Positions 24,323 to 32,614 of a stretch of DNA of 64,000 nucleotides are shown here, piece by piece. The translations under genes and the position numbers were made by a program. Source of the DNA: Butyricicoccus_A sp963620595 (GTDB lineage: Bacteria > Bacillota > Clostridia > Oscillospirales > Butyricicoccaceae); NCBI GenBank assembly GCA_963620595.1, contig CAVFAY010000002.1:62001-126000 (forward strand), in the 5' to 3' direction. Under the pieces are notes generated by a model that saw only the letters and a list, made by a program, of their open reading frames with translations, was not told the DNA's origin and did no database searches. Position 1 is the first letter of the stretch. Every line of letters begins with the position of its first letter.

Positions 24323-24946
24323 ATGCCTATCGCATCCGTATTTGATATGACCGGCGCTAAGACCGGTGAGATGGAGCTGAACGCTGCAGTATTCGGCATC
24401 GAGCCGAATGAAGTAGTTCTTCACGCTGCTGTCAAGAATTATCTCGCAAACCAGAGACAGGGCACTCAGTCCACCCTGACCCGTACCGAGGTTCGCGGCG
24501 GCGGCATCAAGCCGTGGCGCCAGAAGGGCACCGGCCGTGCTCGTCAGGGCTCCATCCGCGCTCCGCAGTGGGTTCATGGCGGCGTAGCTCTGGGCCCGAA
24601 GCCGAGATCCTACAACTACTCACTGAACAAGAAGACCAAGCGTCTGGCTCTGCTCTCCGCTCTGTCTGCTAAGGCAGCTGCAGGTGAGATTATCGTAGTA
24701 GACGGTCTGGACATGGGCGAGATCAAGACCAAGACCTTCGCTGCATTCCTGAAGAATGTAGAGTCCACTGGCAAGAGCCTCGTAGTTACTCCGGAGACTC
24801 GTGTCAACGTAGTAAAGTCTGCTGCTAACATCCCGGGCGTTCGTACCACCCCGGTAAGCACACTGAACGTATACGACATCCTGAATGCTGACAAGTTCAT
24901 CATTGACAAGGCAGCAGTTGCAAAGCTTGAGGAGGTGTACGCATAA
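24323..24946 (+). CDS. rplD: 50S ribosomal protein L4
   Basis: 207 aa. L4 lines the exit tunnel; in some bacteria it represses its own operon, which is of interest given the long leader. The tunnel loop GGGIKPWRQKGTGRARQGS is intact. The stop codon overlaps the rplW start by 1 nt. Confidence 0.97.
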   Translation: MPIASVFDMTGAKTGEMELNAAVFGIEPNEVVLHAAVKNYLANQRQGTQSTLTRTEVRGGGIKPWRQKGTGRARQGSIRAPQWVHGGVALGPKPRSYNYSLNKKTKRLALLSALSAKAAAGEIIVVDGLDMGEIKTKTFAAFLKNVESTGKSLVVTPETRVNVVKSAANIPGVRTTPVSTLNVYDILNADKFIIDKAAVAKLEEVYA

Positions 24947-25239
24947 TGAAGTCGGCTTACGATATCATTAAGAAGCCTGTTATCACTGAGCGTTCCATGT
25001 CTGGTATCGCTGAGAACAAGTACGTTTTTGAAGTACAGGGCGATGCTAACAAGGTAGAGATCAAGAAGGCAATCGAAGAGATCTTCGGTGTCAAGGTCGC
25101 TTCCGTCAACACCATCAAGCTCCCGGGCAAGTGGAAGAGAATGGGCGTTCACACCGGCAAGACCCCGGCTAAGAAGAAGGCAGTCGTAACCCTGACCGCT
25201 GACTCCAAGCAGCTGGAGATCTTCGAGGGTATGCTCTAA
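24946..25239 (+). CDS. rplW: 50S ribosomal protein L23
   Basis: 97 aa. A tunnel-exit protein that docks trigger factor and SRP. It has the IIKKPVITERS start and the KWKRMGVHTGKTPAKKKA extension. A 1-nt overlap couples it to rplD. A small hairpin GTGCC/GGCAC lies in the 70-nt gap after it (25264-25277). Confidence 0.96.
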   Translation: MKSAYDIIKKPVITERSMSGIAENKYVFEVQGDANKVEIKKAIEEIFGVKVASVNTIKLPGKWKRMGVHTGKTPAKKKAVVTLTADSKQLEIFEGML

Positions 25240-25309
25240 TTTATCCACACGAGGGAATGAAACGTGCCGAAGGGCACATGTTTGAAATCATCTAAAGGAG
25301 TTGAAAAAC

Positions 25310-26143
25310 ATGCCGATAAAGACCTATACTGCGTCCACCCCGTCTCGACGCAACATGACCGTAGTTGATTACAGCGGTCTTTCCAAGGTCAAGCCGGAGA
25401 AGAGCCTTCTGGAAAAGAAGAAGAAGCATTCCGGCCGTAACAGCTATGGCAGAATCACCGTACGTCATCAGGGCGGCGGCAACAAGCAGAAGTACAGAAT
25501 CATTGACTTCAAGCGCAACAAGATGGACATCAAGGCTACCGTCCTGACCATCGAATATGACCCGAACCGTTCCGCAAACATTGCACTGGTTCAGTACGAG
25601 GATGGCGAGAAGCGCTACATCATCGCACCGCAGGGTCTGTCTGTTGGCGACACTGTCATTTCTTCCACCGGCGCTGACATCAAGCCGGGCAACGCACTGC
25701 CGATCGAGAACATTCCGGTTGGTACCGTAATCCACAACATCGAGCTGTACCCGGGCAAGGGCGCTCAGCTGGTTCGTTCCGCTGGCGGCGCAGCTCAGCT
25801 GATGGCTAAGGAGAATGGCGTAGCTCAGGTACGTCTGCCGTCCGGCGAGTACCGTTATATCCGCCTGAACTGCATGGCTACCATCGGTGCCGTAGGCAAT
25901 CAGGATTACAGCAACCAGAAGCTTGGTAAGGCTGGCAAGACCCGTCATCGCGGTGTCCGCCCGACCGTTCGTGGTTCTGTCATGAACCCGTGTGACCATC
26001 CGCACGGCGGCGGCGAGGGCAAGAGCCCTGTCGGACGTCCGGGCCCGGTTACCCCGTGGGGCAAGCCGGCTCTGGGTTACAAGACCAGAAAGACGAAGAA
26101 TCGTACTGACAAGCAGATTGTCAGAAGACGCAACGGTAAGTAA
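25310..26143 (+). CDS. rplB: 50S ribosomal protein L2
   Basis: 277 aa. Core 23S-binding protein near the peptidyl-transferase centre. It has IKTYTASTPSRR, the HHPHGGGEG-type loop (DHPHGGGEGKSPVGRPGPVT) with its key histidine and the TRKTKNRT tail. The ATG at 25310 follows AAAGGAG; a TTG 9 nt upstream is not needed. Confidence 0.97.
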   Translation: MPIKTYTASTPSRRNMTVVDYSGLSKVKPEKSLLEKKKKHSGRNSYGRITVRHQGGGNKQKYRIIDFKRNKMDIKATVLTIEYDPNRSANIALVQYEDGEKRYIIAPQGLSVGDTVISSTGADIKPGNALPIENIPVGTVIHNIELYPGKGAQLVRSAGGAAQLMAKENGVAQVRLPSGEYRYIRLNCMATIGAVGNQDYSNQKLGKAGKTRHRGVRPTVRGSVMNPCDHPHGGGEGKSPVGRPGPVTPWGKPALGYKTRKTKNRTDKQIVRRRNGK

Positions 26144-26158
26144 GGGAGGACATGAAAT

Positions 26159-26440
26159 ATGGGCAGAAGCATTAAGAAGGGCCCTTTTGTGGCTCCTGAA
26201 CTGATTAAGAGAGTAATTGCACTCAACGAAGCTGGCGAAAAGAAGGTTCTGAAGACTTGGTCTCGTGCATCGACTATTTTCCCGGAATTCGTTGGTCATA
26301 CAATTGCTGTTCACGACGGCCGCAAGCACGTTCCGGTATACATCACCGAGGACATGGTTGGTCATAAGCTGGGCGAGTTCGTCCCGACCCGCACTTATAA
26401 GGGTCACGCTGGCAGCAAGACCTCCAACAACGGCAAGTAA
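26159..26440 (+). CDS. rpsS: 30S ribosomal protein S19
   Basis: 93 aa. Head protein that contacts tRNA through its C-terminal tail. It has the RSIKKGPFV start and HKLGEFVPTRTYKGH. GGGAGG precedes the ATG. Confidence 0.97.
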   Translation: MGRSIKKGPFVAPELIKRVIALNEAGEKKVLKTWSRASTIFPEFVGHTIAVHDGRKHVPVYITEDMVGHKLGEFVPTRTYKGHAGSKTSNNGK

Positions 26441-26463
26441 GGCTGAAGGAGGATCATTAAAAA

Positions 26464-26799
26464 ATGGAAGCAAAAGCAATTTTGAGAAATGTTCGCATCG
26501 CTCCGCGCAAGGTGAAGGTTGTTTGTGATCTGATCCGTGGAAAGAGCGCAGCGGAAGCAAATGCGATCTTACTGAACACTCCAAAGGCTGCATCTGAGCA
26601 CTTATCCAAGCTCCTCAAGAGCGCTATGGCGAATGCTGAGAACAATCACAACATGGATCCGGAGAAGCTGTACGTAGATCAGGTCTTCGTATGCCCGGGC
26701 CCGATCATGAAGCGCATCCGTCCGATGTCTCATGGCCGCGCATTCCGCATCCTGAAGAGAACATCTCACATCACGCTGGTACTCAAAGAGAAGGAATAA
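26464..26799 (+). CDS. rplV: 50S ribosomal protein L22
   Basis: 111 aa. Its beta-hairpin lines the exit tunnel. Landmarks are RIAPRKVKVVCDLIRGK and the tunnel hairpin PIMKRIRPMSHGRAFRI. AAGGAGG precedes the ATG. Confidence 0.97.
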   Translation: MEAKAILRNVRIAPRKVKVVCDLIRGKSAAEANAILLNTPKAASEHLSKLLKSAMANAENNHNMDPEKLYVDQVFVCPGPIMKRIRPMSHGRAFRILKRTSHITLVLKEKE

Positions 26800-26813
26800 G
26801 GAGGAGGTAGACT

Positions 26814-27584
26814 ATGGGTCAGAAAGTTAATCCGCACGGTCTTCGTGTCGGCGTAATTAAAGATTGGGATTCCCGTTGGTTTGCCAAGGACAGTGAGTTT
26901 GGCGACCTCCTCGTGGAAGACTACAACATTCGTAAGTTCCTGAAGAAGACCCTGTACGCAGCAGGCGTTCCGACCATCGAGATCGAGCGCAGCAACGGCA
27001 GAGTAAAGATCTTCATTTCCTGCGCTCGTCCGGGCATCGTTATCGGCAAGGGCGGCGAGGATATCGAGAAGCTCCGCAAGGAGATGGAGAAGATGCTGGG
27101 CAAGCCGGTATCTCTCAACATCATTGAAATCAAGAACCCGGACACCAATGCACAGCTCGTAGCTGAGAACATTGCTAGCCAGCTGGAGAAGCGTATCGCT
27201 TTCCGCCGCGCAATGAAGCAGTGCATGGGTCGCGCAATGCGCATGGGTGCAAAGGGCATCAAGATCAAGTGCGGCGGCCGTCTGAACGGCGCCGAGATCG
27301 CTCGCAGCGAGTCCTATCATGAGGGCACTATTCCGCTGCAGACCCTGCGTGCAGACATTGATTATGGTTTTGCTGAGGCAAACACCACTTACGGCAAGAT
27401 CGGCGTTAAGGTTTGGATCTACAAGGGCGAAGTGCTCCAGGGCGGTCCGCGTCTGAACCGCAACATTGAGGCTCCGAAGCCGGCATTTGATCGCCGTGAT
27501 CGCAGAGACCGCCGTGACCGCCGCGATCGTCGTGGTGGCTACCGCCGTCAGAGACAGGACAGACAGGAAGGAGGCAACCGCTAA
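26814..27584 (+). CDS. rpsC: 30S ribosomal protein S3 with Arg/Asp-repeat tail
   Basis: 256 aa, longer than the common ~220. S3 binds the mRNA entry site and contains a KH domain (CARPGIVIGKGGEDIEKL) and the C-terminal fold around GRLNGAEIARSE. The last ~32 residues (225-256) are an extension with repeated Asp-Arg-Arg units followed by a Gly/Arg/Gln-rich end. The DNA encoding it is a GC-rich near-tandem repeat (27487-27535). Such charged tails occur on S3 in some lineages. Its stop overlaps rplP by 1 nt. Confidence 0.96.
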   Translation: MGQKVNPHGLRVGVIKDWDSRWFAKDSEFGDLLVEDYNIRKFLKKTLYAAGVPTIEIERSNGRVKIFISCARPGIVIGKGGEDIEKLRKEMEKMLGKPVSLNIIEIKNPDTNAQLVAENIASQLEKRIAFRRAMKQCMGRAMRMGAKGIKIKCGGRLNGAEIARSESYHEGTIPLQTLRADIDYGFAEANTTYGKIGVKVWIYKGEVLQGGPRLNRNIEAPKPAFDRRDRRDRRDRRDRRGGYRRQRQDRQEGGNR

Positions 27585-28009
27585 TGCTTCTCCCGAAGAG
27601 AGTAAAGTACCGCAGAGTACACAGAGGCCGTATGAAGGGCAAGGCTCTTCGCGGCAATAAGGTATCCCATGGCGAGTATGGCCTGCAGGCAACTGAGCCG
27701 TGCTGGATTACCTCTAATCAGATCGAGGCAGCCCGTGTTGCCATGACCCGTTACACCAAGCGTGGCGGTAAGGTTTGGATTAAGATTTTCCCGGACAAGC
27801 CGGTTTCTAAGAAGCCGCTTGGCAGTCGAATGGGTTCCGGTAAGGGCGCTCCGGAGTACTGGGTAGCGGTAGTTAAGCCGGGTCGCGTAATGTTCGAGAT
27901 CGCAGGCGTTTCCGAAGAAGTAGCTCGTGAAGCACTGCGTCTGGCATCCCATAAGCTGCCGATCAAGACCAAGTTCGTCAAGCGTGAAGAGAAGGCTGGT
28001 GAAGAATAA
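27584..28009 (+). CDS. rplP: 50S ribosomal protein L16
   Basis: 141 aa. It helps place tRNA in the A site. It has MLLPKRVKYRRVHRGRMKG and the conserved RMGSGKGAPEYWVAVVKPG. It overlaps both neighbours by a single nucleotide. Confidence 0.97.
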   Translation: MLLPKRVKYRRVHRGRMKGKALRGNKVSHGEYGLQATEPCWITSNQIEAARVAMTRYTKRGGKVWIKIFPDKPVSKKPLGSRMGSGKGAPEYWVAVVKPGRVMFEIAGVSEEVAREALRLASHKLPIKTKFVKREEKAGEE

Positions 28010-28209
28010 TGAAGGCTAAAGAGATCAGAGAGCTGAGTGTTGAAGAGCTGGAAGTTAAGCTCACCGACCTGAAGAAGGACCTCTTCAACCTGCGACTGCA
28101 GAATGCGACCAACCAGCTCGAAAACCCGACGAGAATCGCAGAAGTTAAGCGCGATATTGCCAGAGTCAACACTATTCTCCGTGAGCATCAGCTGACGGAA
28201 AAGGCGTAA
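28009..28209 (+). CDS. rpmC: 50S ribosomal protein L29
   Basis: 66 aa, two-helix protein at the tunnel exit. It has MKAKEIRELS, LKKDLFNLRLQNATNQLENP and the IARVNTILRE helix. The ATG overlaps the rplP stop. Confidence 0.96.
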   Translation: MKAKEIRELSVEELEVKLTDLKKDLFNLRLQNATNQLENPTRIAEVKRDIARVNTILREHQLTEKA

Positions 28210-28224
28210 GGGAGGTAACTACAA

Positions 28225-28482
28225 ATGGCTGATAGAACTTTCCGCAAGACAAGAGTCGGCAAGGTCGTTTCTGACAAGATGGACAAGACGATTGTCGTTG
28301 CTATCGCGGACAGCGTACAGCATCCGCTCTATAAGAAGATTATCAAGAGAACCTACAAGCTGAAGGCTCATGACGAGAACAACGAGTGCCGCGTAGGCGA
28401 TACCGTTGAGGTTATGGAGACTCGCCCGCTGTCTAAGGACAAGCGTTGGAGACTTGTAGAGATCATCGAAAAGGCTAAGTAA
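28225..28482 (+). CDS. rpsQ: 30S ribosomal protein S17
   Basis: 85 aa. An OB-fold assembly protein. It has RKTRVGKVVSDKMDKTIVV and HDENNECRVGDTVEVMETRP. GGGAGG precedes the ATG. Confidence 0.97.
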   Translation: MADRTFRKTRVGKVVSDKMDKTIVVAIADSVQHPLYKKIIKRTYKLKAHDENNECRVGDTVEVMETRPLSKDKRWRLVEIIEKAK

Positions 28483-28494
28483 GGAGGAGCGCAC

Positions 28495-28863
28495 ATGATT
28501 CAGCAGGAAACATTTCTCCGTGCTGCTGACAACAGCGGTGCCAAGGAACTGAAGTGCATCCGTGTTCTGGGCGGCTCCGCACGTAAGTATGGCAACATCG
28601 GTGACATCATCGTTTGCTCGGTTCGCAAGTGCACACCGGGCGGCGGCGTAAAGAAGGGACAGGTCGTTAAGGCTGTTATTGTCCGTTCCCGCAAGGGCTT
28701 GCGCCGTGCAGATGGCAGCTACATCCGTTTCGACGAGAATGCAGCAGTCATCATTCGTGAAGACAAAAATCCGCAGGGCACCCGTATCTTTGGGCCTGTG
28801 GCAAGAGAGCTGCGTGACAAGGATTTCATGAAGATCCTGTCTCTGGCTCCGGAAGTACTGTAA
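28495..28863 (+). CDS. rplN: 50S ribosomal protein L14
   Basis: 122 aa. It lies at the subunit interface. It has MIQQETFLRAADNSGAKELK and FGPVARELRDKDFMKILSLA. AAGGAGG precedes the ATG. Confidence 0.97.
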   Translation: MIQQETFLRAADNSGAKELKCIRVLGGSARKYGNIGDIIVCSVRKCTPGGGVKKGQVVKAVIVRSRKGLRRADGSYIRFDENAAVIIREDKNPQGTRIFGPVARELRDKDFMKILSLAPEVL

Positions 28864-28878
28864 GGAGGTCGTCCGTTA

Positions 28879-29196
28879 ATGAATACTCTGCATGTAAAGA
28901 AGGGCGACACCGCAGTCGTTCTTTCCGGTAAGGAAAAGGGCAAGAGTGGCAAGATTATCTCTGTAAACCCGAAGAAGGGTCAGGTAGTGATCGAGGGCGT
29001 TAACATGCTCACCACCCATGTCAAGCCGCGCCGTCAGGGCGAGACCGGCGGTATCGTTAAGCGCGAAGGCGCAATCCGTGCCTGCAAGGTAATGGCTGTT
29101 TGCCCGAAGTGCAACAAGAAGACCCGTCCGGCTCACAAGTTCCTGGAGGATGGCTCCAAGGTTCGCGTGTGCAAGCATTGCGGCGAAGCATACTAA
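28879..29196 (+). CDS. rplX: 50S ribosomal protein L24
   Basis: 105 aa. Assembly-initiating protein with a KOW motif (HVKKGDTAVVLSGKEKGKSG). The C-terminal half has two Cys pairs, CPKCNKKT and CKHC, a zinc-binding form. AAGGAGG precedes the ATG. Confidence 0.96.
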   Translation: MNTLHVKKGDTAVVLSGKEKGKSGKIISVNPKKGQVVIEGVNMLTTHVKPRRQGETGGIVKREGAIRACKVMAVCPKCNKKTRPAHKFLEDGSKVRVCKHCGEAY

Positions 29197-29214
29197 TTGA
29201 GGAGGTTGTAACAA

Positions 29215-29757
29215 ATGCCAGTATTAAAGGATAAATATCAGGCAGAGGTTGCTCCTGCTCTGATGAAGAAGTTTGAGTACAAGAGCGTTATGCAGATCCC
29301 GAAGCTCGACAAGATTGTTATCAATGTCGGCTGCGGTGGAGAAGCAAACGGCAACTCCAAGGTACTTGACGCAATCGTTCGTGACATCACTATGATCACC
29401 GGTCAGCACGCCGTTGTAACCCGCGCAAAGAAGTCTATCGCAAACTTCCGTCTGCGTGAGGGTATGCCGGTAGGCGTTCGCGTAACACTGCGCGGCGACC
29501 GTATGTGGGAGTTCCTGGATCGTTTCTTCAACATCGCTCTCCCGCGTGTACGTGACTTCCGTGGCATCAACCCGAACTCCTTCGACGGCCGTGGCAACTA
29601 TGCAATCGGTCTGAAGGAACAGCTGATCTTCCCGGAAATCGAGTACGATCAGATCGATAAGATCCGCGGCATGGACATTGCAATTGTAACCACTGCAAAC
29701 ACCGACGAAGAGGCTCGTGAGCTGCTGTCTGCTCTGGGCGCTCCGTTCGCAAAGTAA
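29215..29757 (+). CDS. rplE: 50S ribosomal protein L5
   Basis: 180 aa. It binds 5S rRNA in the central protuberance. It has YKSVMQIPKLDKIVINVG, the RLREGMPVGVRVTLRG strand and the GNYAIGLKEQLIFPEI segment. TGAGGAGG precedes the ATG. Confidence 0.97.
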   Translation: MPVLKDKYQAEVAPALMKKFEYKSVMQIPKLDKIVINVGCGGEANGNSKVLDAIVRDITMITGQHAVVTRAKKSIANFRLREGMPVGVRVTLRGDRMWEFLDRFFNIALPRVRDFRGINPNSFDGRGNYAIGLKEQLIFPEIEYDQIDKIRGMDIAIVTTANTDEEARELLSALGAPFAK

Positions 29758-29770
29758 GGAGGAGTAGAAA

Positions 29771-29956
29771 ATGGCTAAGAAGTCTATGGTTCTCAAGCAG
29801 CAGGCAAAGCCGAAGTTCTCTACTCGTGCTTACAACCGCTGCAAGATTTGCGGTCGTCCGCACGCTTACCTGCGCAACTATGGCATCTGCCGTATTTGCT
29901 TCCGTGAGCTGGCTTACAAGGGTCAGATCCCGGGCGTAAAGAAGGCATCCTGGTAA
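29771..29956 (+). CDS. rpsZ: 30S ribosomal protein S14, zinc type Z
   Basis: 61 aa, the short zinc-binding form. The zinc ligands are CKICGRPH and CRICF. It is in the normal spc position between L5 and S8. GGAGGAG precedes the ATG. A 157-nt structured gap follows it. Confidence 0.97.
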   Translation: MAKKSMVLKQQAKPKFSTRAYNRCKICGRPHAYLRNYGICRICFRELAYKGQIPGVKKASW

Positions 29957-29971
29957 TTCATTTTTGTGAAA

Positions 29972-30088
29972 AACAGCTAACGGAGATCATCGAATCTACC
30001 GTTAACTGTTTCTCTATATCATTTCTGTAAACCCGCCCGCGGCTGAAAAAATAGATTCAGCCCCGGAAAAGTGGAGAGAATCACTCTC
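29972..30088 (+). promoter_or_regulatory. Three hairpins in the S14-S8 spacer
   Basis: AACAGcTAACGG/CCGTTAaCTGTT (29972-30010) is followed by a T-rich TTTCTC and may be a partial terminator. GGCTGA/TCAGCC (30041-30062) and GAGAG/CTCTC (30074-30088) follow. The 157-nt spacer stands out in a cluster of short gaps. S8 autoregulates spc operons in other bacteria, so it is a candidate feedback site. Confidence 0.5.
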
Positions 30089-30113
30089 TAACTTCTGTAA
30101 GGAGGACAAAGTA

Positions 30114-30506
30114 ATGCAGATCACAGATCCGATTGCGGATATGCTTACCCGCATCAGAAATGCGGGCACTGCACGCCACGCTACTGTTGATGTCCCGGCT
30201 TCCGGCATGAAGAAGGCTATTGCACAGATTCTTCTGGACGAAGGCTATATCAAGGACTTCAAGGTAATCGAGGGCGGTCAGGGCACCATCCACATCACAC
30301 TGAAGTACAACAACAATGAGAAGGCAATCACCGGCCTGAAGCGCGTTTCCAAGCCGGGTCTGCGTGTATACGCAGGTGCTCAGGAGCTGCCGCAGGTACT
30401 GCGTGGCCTGGGTATTGCCATCATTTCCACATCTAAGGGCGTTATGACCGACAAGAAGGCTCGCGAGCTGAATGTCGGCGGTGAAGTCCTTGCATTTGTA
30501 TGGTAA
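30114..30506 (+). CDS. rpsH: 30S ribosomal protein S8
   Basis: 130 aa. Central 16S-binding protein. It has DPIADMLTRIRNAG and the C-terminal ISTSKGVMTDKKARELNVGG. AAGGAGG precedes the ATG. The long spacer before it is described at 29972. Confidence 0.97.
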   Translation: MQITDPIADMLTRIRNAGTARHATVDVPASGMKKAIAQILLDEGYIKDFKVIEGGQGTIHITLKYNNNEKAITGLKRVSKPGLRVYAGAQELPQVLRGLGIAIISTSKGVMTDKKARELNVGGEVLAFVW

Positions 30507-30521
30507 GGGGAGGTACTGAGA

Positions 30522-31067
30522 ATGTCTAGAATTGGTAGAGCACCGATCACAGTACCGGAAGGCGTTGAGGTTAAGCTCGACGGCAATACCATCACCGTCA
30601 AGGGCAAGAACGGCACCCTGACCCGTGAGATCCATCCGGCAATGCATGTTGCTGTAGAAGGCAACACCATCACCGTAACTCGTCCGAACGACGAGAAGCA
30701 GAACCGTGCACTGCATGGTCTGTCCCGTTCCCTGATTAACAACATGGTTATTGGTGTAACCGAGGGCTTCCAGAAGGTTCTCGAGGTTAACGGCGTTGGT
30801 TACCGTGTATCCAAGTCCGGCAAGACCATGACTATGAACCTGGGTTATTCCCATCCGGTAACTGTTGATGAAGTTGACGGCATCACCATCACTGTTGAGG
30901 GCACCAACAAGATCATCATCTCTGGTCCGGATAAGCAGAAGGTTGGCCAGTTTGCAGCTGAAGTTCGTGAGAAGAGACCGCCGGAGCCGTACAAGGGCAA
31001 GGGCATCAAGTATGCTGACGAACATATCCGCCGCAAGGAAGGCAAGACCGGCGCAAAGAAGAAGTAA
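30522..31067 (+). CDS. rplF: 50S ribosomal protein L6
   Basis: 181 aa with the two repeated L6 domains. It has MSRIGRAPITVPEGVEV and the C-terminal PEPYKGKGIKYADEHIRRKEG. GGGGAGG precedes the ATG. Confidence 0.97.
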   Translation: MSRIGRAPITVPEGVEVKLDGNTITVKGKNGTLTREIHPAMHVAVEGNTITVTRPNDEKQNRALHGLSRSLINNMVIGVTEGFQKVLEVNGVGYRVSKSGKTMTMNLGYSHPVTVDEVDGITITVEGTNKIIISGPDKQKVGQFAAEVREKRPPEPYKGKGIKYADEHIRRKEGKTGAKKK

Positions 31068-31083
31068 AGGAAGGTGTGCCTAA

Positions 31084-31443
31084 ATGGTTTCAAAGAAAGA
31101 CTCTAACAAGCAGCGTCTCAGACGCCATAAGAGAGTACGCGGCGCAGTTTCCGGTACTGCTCAGCGTCCGCGTCTCGACGTATTCAGAAGCTCTAAGAAC
31201 ATTTTTGCTCAGGTCATTGATGATGTCCAGGGCGTAACGCTTGCAGCTGCATCCACCACCGAGAAGGACTTCAGCGAGTATGGCGGCAACAAGGAAGCTG
31301 CACGCAAGGTCGGCAAGCTGATTGCTGAGCGTGCACTGGCTAAGGGTATCGACACTGTCGTATTTGACCGTGGCGGTTACGTATACCATGGCCGTGTTAA
31401 GGAACTCGCAGAAGGTGCCCGTGAGGGCGGCCTGAAGTTTTAA
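31084..31443 (+). CDS. rplR: 50S ribosomal protein L18
   Basis: 119 aa. It binds 5S rRNA together with L5. It has RLRRHKRVRGAVSGTAQRPR and the C-terminal FDRGGYVYHGRVKELAEGAR. The ATG is preceded by AGGAAGGTG. Confidence 0.96.
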   Translation: MVSKKDSNKQRLRRHKRVRGAVSGTAQRPRLDVFRSSKNIFAQVIDDVQGVTLAAASTTEKDFSEYGGNKEAARKVGKLIAERALAKGIDTVVFDRGGYVYHGRVKELAEGAREGGLKF

Positions 31444-31461
31444 TCGGAAGGAGGGAAACAA

Positions 31462-31959
31462 ATGGCTGGAAAGTATGATCGCGGCGCCTCTGAGTACGAA
31501 GAAAGAGTAGTCGCTTTAAATCGAGTATCTAAGACCGTCAAGGGCGGTCGTGTTATGAAGTTCGCTGCACTGGTTGTCATTGGTGACCAGAAGGGTACCA
31601 TCGGCGTAGGCCAGGGTAAGGCTGCCGAAGTTCCGGACGCAATCCGCAAGGCAATCGAGGACGCAAAGAAGAACCTGGTAACCATTAGCCTGAAGGGCAG
31701 CTCCATCCCGCACGAGACCATCGGCGAGTTCGGCGCTGGCCGTGTCCTCCTGAAGCCGGCTGCTCCTGGTACCGGCGTTATCGCTGGCGGCGCAGTTCGT
31801 GCAGTGGTAGAAGTTGCTGGTATTAAGGACATCCGTACCAAGTGCCTGCGCTCCCGCAACCCGCAGAACGTTGTAAACGCAACGATCGAAGGTCTGAAGA
31901 GCCTGCGCACCGCAGAGCAGGTTGCTGCTGTTCGCGGCAAGTCTGCTGAAGAACTTTAA
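31462..31959 (+). CDS. rpsE: 30S ribosomal protein S5
   Basis: 165 aa. Decoding-fidelity protein. It has ERVVALNRVSKTVKGGR, the IGVGQGKAAEVPDAIRKAI helix and the AAPGTGVIAGGAVRAVVE segment. AAGGAGG precedes the ATG. Confidence 0.97.
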   Translation: MAGKYDRGASEYEERVVALNRVSKTVKGGRVMKFAALVVIGDQKGTIGVGQGKAAEVPDAIRKAIEDAKKNLVTISLKGSSIPHETIGEFGAGRVLLKPAAPGTGVIAGGAVRAVVEVAGIKDIRTKCLRSRNPQNVVNATIEGLKSLRTAEQVAAVRGKSAEEL

Positions 31960-31976
31960 TAGGAGGGGTAGTTTCA

Positions 31977-32159
31977 ATGGAAAACCTGAAGATTACCCTG
32001 GTTAAGAGCTTGTCTGGCAGAAACAAGAAGCACATTGCCACAGCTCATTCCTTGGGTCTTAAGACGATCAACGACGTAACCATTCAGCCCGATAATGTCC
32101 AGACTCGTGGCAAGATCGCTCAGATCAGCTACCTGGTCAAGGTCGAGGCTAACGCATAA
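31977..32159 (+). CDS. rpmD: 50S ribosomal protein L30
   Basis: 60 aa. It has LKITLVKSLSGRNKKHIATA and the short C-terminal sheet, typical of bacterial L30. TAGGAGGGG precedes the ATG. Confidence 0.95.
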   Translation: MENLKITLVKSLSGRNKKHIATAHSLGLKTINDVTIQPDNVQTRGKIAQISYLVKVEANA

Positions 32160-32172
32160 GGAGGTGTAGAAC

Positions 32173-32613
32173 ATGAAGTTACAGGATCTGAAGCCGGCTG
32201 AAGGTTCTACTCAGCCTGCATTCCGTAAGGGCCGTGGCGCTGGTTCCGGCAACGGCAAGACTGCAGGCCGCGGCCATAAGGGTCAGTGGGCTCGTTCTGG
32301 CGGCGGCGTACGTCCGGGCTTTGAAGGCGGTCAGATGCCGCTGGCTCGTCGTCTGCCGAAGCGCGGTTTCCACAACATTTTCGGTACCGAGAATGCAGTG
32401 GTAAACGTATCCGATCTCAATCGTTTCGAGGACGGCGCAGTTGTTACTGCTGCTGATCTGGTAGAAGCTGGTCTGGTAAAGAAGACACTTGATGGTGTCA
32501 AGGTACTGGGCAACGGCGAGATCACAAAGAAGCTGACTGTACAGGCAGCTGCTTTCTCTGCTTCCGCAAAGGAAAAAATCGAGGCAGCAGGAGGAAAGGC
32601 CGAGGTGGTATAA
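32173..32613 (+). CDS. rplO: 50S ribosomal protein L15
   Basis: 146 aa. It has the glycine-rich N-terminus GRGAGSGNGKTAGRGHKGQ and QMPLARRLPKRGF. AAGGAGG precedes the ATG. The stop is 1 nt before the secY start. Confidence 0.97.
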   Translation: MKLQDLKPAEGSTQPAFRKGRGAGSGNGKTAGRGHKGQWARSGGGVRPGFEGGQMPLARRLPKRGFHNIFGTENAVVNVSDLNRFEDGAVVTAADLVEAGLVKKTLDGVKVLGNGEITKKLTVQAAAFSASAKEKIEAAGGKAEVV

Positions 32614-32614
32614 G

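Noticed and set aside
25292..26593. Long antisense frame opposite rplB-rpsS-rplV
   Set aside because: It spans three ribosomal protein genes; the open frame comes from biased codon use of those genes.
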